In this document: one piece after another, positions 55,626 through 64,000 of the stretch | Numbering within the stretch: the stretch's first letter is position 1 | Layout of the letters: each line of letters starts with the position of its first letter | Assembly: GCA_021399435.1 (NCBI GenBank) | Contig: JAJTUP010000001.1 | Coordinates: 496,001 to 560,000 of the forward strand | Reading direction: 5' to 3' | DNA: 64,000 nt | From: Diaporthe sp. PMI_573 | Taxonomy: Eukaryota; Ascomycota; Sordariomycetes; Diaporthales; Diaporthaceae | The notes under the pieces: model-generated | Databases searched by the model: none | What the model was told of the DNA's origin: nothing | Seen by the model: only the letters and a program-made list of their open reading frames with translations | Made by a program: the position numbers and the translations under genes

Positions 55626-57458
55626 ATGTCTGCACAGCTGCCACTGGAGGGACCGGCTGCGTCCATCGGGGAGCGTTCAGTTAATGGAGACAGTCACAGC
55701 AACCATCGGCTGTCCCTTCTCGACCTACCAGGCGAAGTTATCTTGAGGGTGCTTGATCAGCTCCGTCCCACCGAGTCGGTAACCTCATACGATTCCACTT
55801 GCGCAAGACCGGATGTGAACCGGGACTTCTTCCAGAGCCGAACCAGCCTCACCAATGTCGTGCTCGTCTCCCGGCTTTTCTACCAACTGGGGACCCCTTA
55901 TCTATACCGCACCATCATCCTGAACAGTCAGAGAGAAGTCTTGCTATTATTTCGTACGATAGCGAAATTTCCAGATCGCCGCCCCATGGTCCGCTCCCTG
56001 GCTTGGGTCGCCGTGATGCCGGATGTCACCGAAAGGCAGTCGACTATGCTTCGCCAATCACGGGCGGATTCGATCCCGGAAGATTGCTGGGACTCCATTA
56101 AAAATGATTGGCCTCGTCTGCCCATTGACTTTCGCGTCGCTGAAATCAGTAAGTCTCTAACATCATATTTGATAATGCATTGCCATTCACGAATTTGCCG
56201 CGACGTGTACCCAGGCTGGAAGGCCCCGCTGCAGTACTTGGAGGTGGCTGACCTTGTGATAGTGGGAATTTTCGACTCCAGTACTTTGCAGACTTGGAGG
56301 CTGCTAGGGGCTATTTTGGCTCTGTGCCCAAAGATCGCATCGTTATTCCTGCTTCACGGAAACAGGTATGTGCCTCGCGGGCCTTCGTTAACTAATAGTC
56401 CTGAAATGGATGCTCTTCTGCCGCTACTATGGGATTGCGGAAAACCAGGGGGCCCGGATGATACTGTGATCCCTGGACCTTCTGGTCATGGCTTCCTCGC
56501 AAATTTGCAGCACCTCACTATCGAGGCTGAGGGACAGTCAAGAGCTCATGGCTATACGCGCTTCGTCATCTTCCTTTTCTTAACCAACTCGCCCCGATTA
56601 AGACGTGTTGAGACAAAGGGCGGCATTCTTCACAGAGGCATCTGGGCCCTTTTTAAGCAGAATCCAAAGTGTAGGCTGCTCGCAGACAATGTGAAAGAGC
56701 TAGTACTGCTTCGCACACAAGGGCCTCGGGACGATATGTCAGCGACGGTGATGGCGTTCCCAAAGCTTGTCTCGCTCCAGGCTGAGTACGACGACGGGTC
56801 TTACGTGGTTTCTCCGAGCATTGCTAGTAATCTACCCTTCACAATATCGTCTGCTCTGCTGAGGCTTGCGGAAACGCTCGAGACGCTCTCCTTGACAACG
56901 GGTCCGACCAGCTACGGCCATTGGAGTTATATTGAGAACTACCCCCCGTCTTTGACTAGTCTACACCAGATGGGAAATCTCAAGGACCTGACTACGGAAT
57001 CCATGTGGCTCTTTGGAAGACAGGACGTGAGCATCGCCTTGCGGCTACCATATCTTCTCCCGTCAACCCTTGTCAACTTCCGGCTGATTGACTACTGGGG
57101 TACCACACACAACACGCCGCATATCCACCACCCATACAATCTAAGGTACCACCCAGAGTTCCCGAACCACTGGAACACGGCTGAGTTCTACTGCAATGTT
57201 CTAATGACTCTCGTCGGCGAGAACATGCCACCTCTCCCTGATCTGAGAGAGGTCACCCTGGTTTCCAAGCAACTCTGTGAGGAGCTGCAGGCGGAGGACA
57301 GTCGAGGAGATCAGGGCCAGGCAGACCCGACAGTAAGACCCGAGGAGCCCCTTTCGAAGCTGCGCGCATCCTTACACGCCGTGGGAATTCAACTCAACGT
57401 GGAAATGCCGGTGAAAAGCACAGCGGCGGCTCGGTTTGACTGGGCGAGGATTGGCTAA
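55626..57458 (+). CDS. F-box protein (588 aa if spliced)
   Basis: The F-box motif lies at about residues 30-90: LSLLDLPGEVILRVLDQL, then LTNVVLVSRLFYQLGTPYLYRTIIL after an insert. It is followed by a long Leu-rich region with irregular repeats (NVKELVLLRTQG, TLETLSLTTG, LPSTLVNFRLIDYWG, LPDLREVTLVSKQL) as in fungal F-box/LRR-like proteins. Known role: substrate receptors of SCF (Skp1-cullin) ubiquitin ligases; the target is unknown. A probable 66-bp intron at 56149-56214 (GTAAGTCTCTAAC...CCCAG) is a multiple of three with no stop, so an unspliced form of 610 aa is also open. I prefer the spliced form because the intron has a good donor and branch. ATG 55626 (MSAQLPLEG) is chosen over the upstream-open frame at 55452. 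Confidence 0.78.
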   Translation: MSAQLPLEGPAASIGERSVNGDSHSNHRLSLLDLPGEVILRVLDQLRPTESVTSYDSTCARPDVNRDFFQSRTSLTNVVLVSRLFYQLGTPYLYRTIILNSQREVLLLFRTIAKFPDRRPMVRSLAWVAVMPDVTERQSTMLRQSRADSIPEDCWDSIKNDWPRLPIDFRVAEISKSLTSYLIMHCHSRICRDVYPGWKAPLQYLEVADLVIVGIFDSSTLQTWRLLGAILALCPKIASLFLLHGNRYVPRGPSLTNSPEMDALLPLLWDCGKPGGPDDTVIPGPSGHGFLANLQHLTIEAEGQSRAHGYTRFVIFLFLTNSPRLRRVETKGGILHRGIWALFKQNPKCRLLADNVKELVLLRTQGPRDDMSATVMAFPKLVSLQAEYDDGSYVVSPSIASNLPFTISSALLRLAETLETLSLTTGPTSYGHWSYIENYPPSLTSLHQMGNLKDLTTESMWLFGRQDVSIALRLPYLLPSTLVNFRLIDYWGTTHNTPHIHHPYNLRYHPEFPNHWNTAEFYCNVLMTLVGENMPPLPDLREVTLVSKQLCEELQAEDSRGDQGQADPTVRPEEPLSKLRASLHAVGIQLNVEMPVKSTAAARFDWARIG

Positions 57459-59377
57459 CGTGAAGCATACTGGACAGGTGGAGGTCCCTGATAGGGAAAA
57501 TGGTGAGCAAGCATGTCTCAATGTGATCGACTCTTATTTCATTTCCCAACTGAAGTCGTTGCTGGGGGGCTCAAGCCTGTACAGGTATGGCTGTATGACG
57601 CCATGTCGTAGCGACAGCATTGTCCCACCAGAACTTGCGTGTACACCAGCACATGAAGCAATCGATATTCCTCAGTTTATCAGCTCTATTCCAACTACGT
57701 GGGCCCGGAGGAAAGAGAGGACAATGTGACTGGCTTATCCATGGCGCAAGACAAAGGAAATAAATAGCCACGTCTCCACTCTACAATGCCCCAATGATTG
57801 CCCGGATAATTGCCTGAATGGAAGCGAACAACACCATATTCCAAGACTACCCCTGACGAACAAGCATTCATCCGATTCTATGCTCAGGGAAGCCTTGATG
57901 GCTTCGAGATGCACCTGGGTATGGAGTGATGTGGAAGCTGAAAAGATTCCCGCCTTGTTCAGGGCCTTCGAGGTGTATTGAAATGAGTCCTTCACAGGGT
58001 ATCATCTCGCGACGACTCTGCATGCTTACTAAGGTACATTGGCCCACACGTTCTCAGAACAGTTTCCGTTGCAGAAAGATTTGTGTGTTCAACTTTTCCA
58101 CTGCTGGGCAGCGTGTGTGGATTGATGCCTGGTATTGGTTGAGATGCCGGTGGGCCAGCTAATCGATACACGTAGACACCGGCCACACATTCAGTCTCGG
58201 AGCCCACCTAGGTACGAAAAGAGAAGGTGGTCATTGTTTACGAGGTAGTATACGGTGGAGTATATATCTCGAAGGAGTTAAGCCGGAGACCAGGGGTACC
58301 CGAGGAGTCACGGCATTTCAATCTAAAAACAAGCTTAAAGTGGCACCAACAAGCTTTCACCAAGCTTTTCTAGTGGGTTGCATCTCAGTCAGAATCCCAC
58401 CGAACGGTTGCATCCGAGCGATCCAGCCTGCCAGGGAAGATTATTCGGATAAACTTAAGGCTATGCCGCTGAGCAGCTCGTTCCACAAGCAAAAATTGAC
58501 GAGCGAAAGGCATAGCAAAGGTTGACCCGGCCGACTGACCTGTGCTAGACTCCAGGTTGATCAAGATCATGCTAGTTGAATGTGTTCGTCCTTGAGCAAG
58601 AGAGCACCGAACGCCCCACCTCTGCCAGGCGTGGGGTGGATTGGAGCAGTGGCAGGCACTATGCGCTGAGCTAGTTTGGTCTGTAAAGATCGGCACGCGG
58701 AAAAGGCGAGATCCTTGCAAGTCGACTGGGGAAATTGAACTGGTTCTAGAGAACAATGCTGCCAAGCCCGTTCAGGAAGCTCACTCATTGTTTGCGGGAC
58801 TGGGGACCTCCTCACTATCATTTGAGGGTCCTCGTCGGTGCCAGGAATATGCCCGACTCAGTGCTCTATCATGATGGGTATCGGGATTGTGCTCCTGAAC
58901 CGGTAGCCCGGTTTCCGCTGTCCAGTCTGTTTTTGGAAGGTAGGTAGACAATGTTTTGTCCCCAGCTCCATGCTACTGTCCAGCCATACGCCGCTTTAGA
59001 GCAATATGTCGGTTTTCCGCCGAGGCAAAAGCCCTCCTCATGATCTCCCCAATATTTCCCCTACGGCTGTAATGGATGTCAAATTGTAACCTGCCTATGT
59101 CGGAATCTGTGCATTATCATGTCTTTCTATGGATCACACCTACGATAAAGAGAATAGTTTGGGACTCGGGAAAGGACCGATACTGCTCAGTCAACATGAG
59201 AAATGCTAAACATCTGATGCCAAGGCGACTTCTATAAGAACTGGCGGCGGCTGTCATCTCGCCAAGATGTTGACAGTCTCCAGATCATCAGCTCTGAGAT
59301 CCAAGCCGCCCTTGTCAAAGTCCCTGACCTTCTGCCTTGTGCTCTACGTTGCCGCTTGAAGCCAGCCCATAGTCAAT
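57459..59377. other. Intergenic region upstream of the peptidase
   Basis: 1.9 kb without a supported gene. The minus frame 58765-58385 and plus frame 57436-57729 lack any protein character. A TATA-like TCTATAAGAA is at about 59230. Confidence 0.5.
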
Positions 59378-60103
59378 ATGAAGTACTCAGCCGTCATCGC
59401 TGCCCTCGCCGGCATTGCCCTCGCTGCCAGGCGTCCCACCCGGGATGTTGTCCACCCTCAGCACGTGTCCGCCCCGAACAACAGGAACAACAGCTACCCT
59501 GAGTACTCGTCCAACTGGTCCGGCTCCGTCCAGATCGGCAAGGGCTTCAACAAGGTCCAGGGCACCATCGTCGCCCCGAGGGCCACCGGCGGCAGCAGTG
59601 CCGCGGCCTCGGCCTGGGTCGGCATCGACGGCGACACCTGCAGCTCAGCCATCCTGCAGACCGGCATCTCCTTCTACGGCGACGGCTCCTACGACGCCTG
59701 GTACGAGTGGATCCCGGACTACTCGCACTCCTTCTCCAACTTCGACATCAGCGCGGGCGACGAGATCTACATGGAGGTTGACGCCTCCTCCAAGACCGCC
59801 GGCGTCGCCACCCTCGAGAACCTGACCACGGGCCAGAAGGTTACCCACTCCTTCAGCAGCCCCCCTTCGACCCTCTGCGAGACCAACGCCGAGTGGATCG
59901 TCGAGGACTTCGAGTCTGGCGGCAGCCTCATCCCCTTTGCCAACTTTGGCAAGGTCACGTTCACGGGCGCTTCGGCCTCCGGCTCAGCTGGTACCGTCAC
60001 TCCCCGTGGCGGCACCATCATCGACATCCAGGACTCTAACGGCAACGTCCTCACCAATTGTGCCACCTCTGGCAACGACCTGACCTGCACATACACTGGT
60101 TAA
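59378..60103 (+). CDS. Secreted eqolisin (peptidase family G1) glutamic endopeptidase (241 aa, intronless)
   Basis: A signal peptide (MKYSAVIAALAGIALA) is followed by a short basic, Pro-rich propeptide (RRPTRDVVHPQH) and the G1 beta-sandwich domain from about residue 40 (EYSSNWSGSVQIG). Catalytic residues match the family: Gln94 in AWVGIDGDTCSSAILQTG and Glu172 in NAEWIVEDFES. Two Cys pairs are possible (C88/C167 and C228/C238). Family knowledge: these pepstatin-insensitive acid proteases (scytalidoglutamic peptidase, aspergillopepsin II) are secreted and work at low pH. The propeptide, about 20 residues, looks short for the family. Codons are strongly C-ending, which suggests high expression. 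The gene is complete. Confidence 0.92.
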   Translation: MKYSAVIAALAGIALAARRPTRDVVHPQHVSAPNNRNNSYPEYSSNWSGSVQIGKGFNKVQGTIVAPRATGGSSAAASAWVGIDGDTCSSAILQTGISFYGDGSYDAWYEWIPDYSHSFSNFDISAGDEIYMEVDASSKTAGVATLENLTTGQKVTHSFSSPPSTLCETNAEWIVEDFESGGSLIPFANFGKVTFTGASASGSAGTVTPRGGTIIDIQDSNGNVLTNCATSGNDLTCTYTG

Positions 60104-60388
60104 TTCTGACCGTTACCTCGTTCAAATGGAATGCCGAGATGGTCATTGGTGTGTCTCGGGGGGAGGGGGGGGACGAAACGGAACGTGGGAAGAATGCTGT
60201 ACAAGAGGGCTTGGACAATCATGTACATATGAATATTCAAGGGGGGGACTTTGGCTCGGCAGAGGGCGCGTCAGCGTAATGTCTTGACTTGGATAATGCT
60301 TATCGAATACTGCCAAACTCTCGCTATATGTGTAGTGATTATGACTTGAATGTTAGGGCCGGCTCCACCACTCGCCCTCACCCGACTC

Positions 60389-61396
60389 TCATGCGGCCAA
60401 CAAAGGCTGGGTTTCCCGACTCATGAATTGCGCTCCGCTGCGGTGTGCGCCATCAAAAGCATGCAGCACGATACTTTGACCCACTGCAATGAGGGCATTG
60501 TTCACGCAAGCCCAGCCGACAAGTGGATACCAGTCGAACAGTAGCCATAGTGAGGATTGCTTGAGGTTCTGTGGGAGCCGGAGTCTGAACGGCCACAACA
60601 CTGCCAACGTTAAGAAAACAATGATTTGCAGCACAAGTGTCGTTCGGCTCAATGCGCTCCGGTTCTGGGCTGCTCCAGTTGCTCTAGCTTGAAGCCAAAA
60701 GGCGACCCCGGTAGCAATTGTGAACAGGGGATTGATGCAGGCGTAATTGATGCTCATGATGACCACAAAAGGGAGATCTAGCCAGTCTCTGGTCGGCTTA
60801 CCAGCCACAATCGCCCAGAAGACACAGAGGGCGGCGTGAAAAGCGAGAATCATTACCGTGGTCCTCGTCGACAGACCAGTAGCCACAGGGTCAGTCGTCT
60901 GCTCAGTCGTTACTTCCGTCGTGCGATCTATTTCGCCGTTGCCGTGTGTAGATCCTCTCACTGCAAGTACAAGACCCAACCTGTGTTTCAGATTGGCCGG
61001 TTAGCAGTAGTATTTCTCAAGCCGTGGCTCGTTTAATGCTCAAAAGACGTACATGACCAAGGAACACAGCCATTGCATTAGCAGCTGGGCCAAACTGAGG
61101 TATTCCATGAGCTGTGGCGGTTTGGGTATCACGCTACCATCTCTCTTGTATGTTGGGCAGGCGAAAAGGTAATATATGGTTGCAATTTGTGACTGGGTGC
61201 AAAGAGCAAGTATCAGTGTCGCCGTCACCGAGATGCCACTTGCAGTCTGGAGAGAGAGCAGTTTCTTGTACTGTGGCAGGTACGACACTGGTGTCACTAC
61301 TATGAGCAAGCTATGCCCGCGATTAGTACAATGCCGTTGACGTTGAGGCCTTCTACATTGTGCTTACATGCTCATGATGTGCAAAGTGGACATCAT
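60389..61396 (-). CDS. PQ-loop repeat membrane protein (292 aa)
   Basis: Three exons: 61396-61368, 61310-61053 and 60980-60389, with introns of 57 and 72 bp that restore ...HIMSILLIVVTPVSYLPQ and CSLVMLGLVLAVRG. The PQ-loop lies at residues 18-40 (TPVSYLPQYKKLLSLQTASG), and there are about seven hydrophobic helices (LCTQSQIATIYYLFACP, LLMQWLCSLVMLGLVLAV, MILAFHAALCVFWAIV, LVLQIIVFLTLAVLWPF and others). PQ-loop proteins include lysosomal/vacuolar amino-acid exporters (cystinosin, PQLC2/Ypq) and MPDU1-like proteins; this one has only one clear PQ motif, so it is a divergent member and its substrate is unknown. The reading frame is open upstream of the first ATG (DYTRLPSEPPF), so the true start may be further out. 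Confidence 0.72.
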
Positions 61397-63415
61397 GAAT
61401 GGTGGCTCAGAAGGCAGTCTGGTATAATCAGAATCACGGATAGGTCGGGACTCGGAAGAAGGCAGGTGGTGTGGTGGTCCAAGAGAGCGGAAGCAGAAAT
61501 GAATGAGTTGTTCCTGGGAAAAGCTTGCAGATATTGCCTCTCATCTAGGCTTAGCGTTGCCCATAGTAGGCAAAGGAATGAAGGAAGAAGGATCCTGCTA
61601 CACCAGGGTCCTTCTGCGGCCCTGTGGATAAGCGGGGATGCTAAGGACCCCCTGCCGACCCTTGTTAGAGGAAGCCAATGTCGGTTGAGCCAGACTTATA
61701 TATGAGGCCGCCACAACTGAGTGCAATCACTGGCATTATTCACTGTGGTTTAGCGCCCACACTCTCTATTATGTAAGCTTTGACCATTCGATTACTAGCG
61801 GACCATTCCCTTCATGCAAGGTAGTGCCGAATAGATCATCCACCAATAGGGTAGTCATTACAACCAGCTTCCAAAAGGGTACGCCACAGCTTCGTCAGGT
61901 CTGCACTTCGGGTTCTTCTTATGAATGACAGATGTTTGTCCTTCAGTCTTCAAGCTTGACAGCACCACTAGCTGGCCTGGCTTTCCTCCTCATTCCAACT
62001 TGCCCCTAAGCCTCCCCAGCCTATGTACAATGTGAATAAACATATGCCGGCCTCGATTGATGGCTGTAAGATAAGAGAGTTACAGATTATAACACCCTTA
62101 GTTGAAAAGAATATGGGGAGAGAAAACCAGGAAACAATACGAAGATATAGAGATAGGTCGGCGTTGCAGGACGCCTGGTCCAAGCTTTACCCGCATTGTC
62201 AACTTATGTGTGTGTTGCGAGAGTATTCGTCTGAGAATGTTCTGATAATTCAGTACCTAGGGGAAACTCTACTACCTCGTGGGATGGTATATAAGACGGG
62301 AGAACTTGGACGGAATATCTCCGGGCTGGGTGCTCTAAACTGGGTTATCTTGTGTAGAACATTGTGGGTCACACAACGATAGCGATGATGCCCTTCTGAC
62401 AGCTTGTAAGTTTGACTGCCTTCTCAAAGACCCGTTTGGCCACGTTCTCCGTTATCAGAATCTGGAGCGCTGTGAGCTAGAGTTTTGCATAAGATAAATA
62501 TCAGACTCTGTATCTGAATACTATATGCCACTCGAACTTTAAGAGGCCACCCCGTATTCCTCAGTGTTATAATAGGCGACAACCAACAGTACAGGTCCAA
62601 ATCTACCTTGCTGATTCAATTAATGCTCATCCATCTTGCTGCCCACGGATAAAGGCTGCATAAGCCTGGATCTGCGAAGCATCATCTTGGGCTGACTGGC
62701 ATGTCGAGAACACTTTGTTTCATTATTCAAGTAGTCCTCAAGGTTAAGATTTACAACAAAAGCTATGTACCACATCTTGATTTGATCCAGCGGTGCCGAG
62801 TAGTGACTGGATCTCATTAACCAGATAAAATACGAGACTAGCGTGCTTTCGATTCTCACATTCACGCGTTTGCAGTGTTCATGGGCCCCGTGAATGTATA
62901 TCTGAATAAGTCCCGGTATGCCTTTCACTTCCGCCGTCAGCTTATTGAAGTAGCCGCATCACTGTCGAACCAGGGAAGTGAATATCGAGCGGCACTACTT
63001 AAGGCCAGCGTCCGCGAGCGACCCAGCACTCGCCTTTCTTGCCGACTGTCCACTATGACGGTACGGGTCTTATGTACTGCTATGGAATGTAACAACTTTG
63101 GTTGTTAATTCTGGTCTTTTGGCCGAGTGGCCTATTTGCTAGCAGTAATAGAATCCGTCTCATCCACTTTCTGTTCTCCAGGTCAACACATCACAGATCC
63201 AGTATCCATCCACGAAAGGTAAGTCGTATACCAAACCCAATCATCGTGCACAAGGCCATTTTGAGTATACACAAAGCATTGTTTGCATCTATAGATTCAT
63301 GCTGCAGGTTATCTCTTGCCATATCAGCCTCTCTCTTACCACATCATCACGTTTGATGTCCCGTATCTCGACTTTGGCTGAAAAAACCTCCCAGAACTCA
63401 CAGATCCCCTTCAAA
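61397..63415. other. AT-richer gene-free stretch
   Basis: 2 kb, more AT-rich than the rest of the window from about 61700 to 63350. Frames at 62023-62382 (+) and 62620-62928 (-) have no recognisable features. It could be an old repeat remnant, but no terminal repeats are visible. Confidence 0.45.
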
Positions 63416-64000
63416 ATGGAAGACAACCACCAGAAAGAGAACCCCATGGCTGCGCAGCAACAGCCGCAGCAGCAGCAGGAGGAGGAGGAACTAACCGACG
63501 AGCAGAGGCATTACGCTCTAAGGTACCTGAAGCAGAGACAAGATCAGAAGACGGAGGAAGACAAACGCGACATTGAGGACAGGCGGTCGCGTATCAAGGA
63601 GATGCTGGCTCCCGAGAACAGGGACAAACCCGTTGTCATCGGTAGCCGCAAGGACTACCTCGCAATGGATGCTGCATACAAGTCTTTGTCTAACCAAGAC
63701 AAGAAAGATGATACTACTTACATGCACGGCTATCCGACAACTGATGCTGACTGGGTGGAGCGGGACTGCCGGGTTAACCGCCGCCATTGATGACTTCAGC
63801 AACATCTGGGACAACCCGAAGAACAAGGCGGCGGGTGACGAGACCAACAACGCAGTCAAAGCAGTCAAGTCTCTGTCCAAGCTTGAGGTCCAGCTCCTCG
63901 CTGGCAAAATTCTCATTTCTGCTTGTGACGCCAACTGTGGACGTTACAACTTTCCTTCCTGGCCCAAGGCCTGGAAGAAGGGCTACTATGGAAACTTCAA
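63416..64000 (+). CDS. Orphan fungal protein, 5' part, with apparent +1 frameshift (runs off right edge)
   Basis: Starts at ATG 63416 (MEDNHQKENPM). A Gln/Glu-rich N-terminus (QQPQQQQEEEELTDEQ) is followed by a charged helix (RYLKQRQDQKTEEDKRDIED) and the block KPVVIGSRKDYLAMDAAYKS. The frame ends at a TGA near 63790, but strong coding signal resumes one base out of phase from about 63773 (LTAAIDDFSNIWDNP, KLEVQLLAGKILISACDA, FPSWPKAWKKGYYGNF) to the window end. The switch point is the run CCGGGTTAACC near 63769-63776. No workable intron fits. This is either a sequencing/assembly indel or a disabling mutation. The family is a fungal protein of unknown function. Confidence 0.55.

Noticed and set aside
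62023..62382. 119-codon plus ORF in AT-rich DNA
   Set aside because: No motif, odd composition, and no supporting neighbours.
1..64000. tRNA genes, rRNA, CRISPR arrays, intact transposons
   Set aside because: No GGTTCRANNCC-type B box with a paired A box, no repeat-spacer array, and no transposase or reverse-transcriptase motifs were seen on either strand.

Overview
The window looks like a chromosome segment of a filamentous ascomycete (Pezizomycotina, probably Sordariomycetes). Introns are mostly 50-100 bp with GT-AG ends and CTRAC/CTAAC branch sites, coding DNA is rich in C/G third positions, and there are fungal-specific families: HET-domain proteins, an eqolisin peptidase, a Clr5-domain protein, a 7TM fungal rhodopsin-like protein and a Tps3/TslA-type trehalose regulatory subunit. 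Gene models were spliced by eye from donor, branch and acceptor signals and reading-frame continuity; no homology search was run.

Left part (1-13 kb): the N-terminal part of a branched-chain aminotransferase runs off the left edge. Next comes a head-to-head pair, a stand-alone protein kinase (minus) and a kinase-HET fusion (plus), which share a 2 kb intergenic region. The fusion joins its two halves through a chain of seven introns separated by six 3-nt exons. Two G-rich direct repeats lie on either side of the pair. A Clr5-domain protein follows.

Middle (13-34 kb): a long gene-poor stretch with a 2.5 kb cluster of five different short tandem-repeat families, then three minus-strand housekeeping-type genes: the trehalose-synthase regulatory subunit (with a 6.7 kb gene-free upstream region), the ribosome-assembly WD40 protein Rsa4/NLE, and a short-chain dehydrogenase.

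Right-centre (35-51 kb): accessory genes mixed with conserved ones. A HET gene carries two in-frame stops. A His-rich orphan, a vacuolar Ca2+/H+ exchanger of Vcx1 type and an intact HET gene follow. Two divergent orphan genes (47.8-50.6 kb) then each show one apparent in-frame stop.

Right part (51-64 kb): a fungal 7TM protein, a BAHD-type acyltransferase, an F-box protein, a secreted eqolisin (G1) glutamic peptidase, a PQ-loop membrane protein and, at the right edge, an orphan gene with an apparent +1 frameshift.

The most notable theme is self/non-self recognition. There are two related kinases, one fused to HET, plus two further HET genes, one of them broken. The kinase / kinase-HET pair with its microexon chain is my best candidate for an undescribed system. 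That function is inferred from domain content and layout only.
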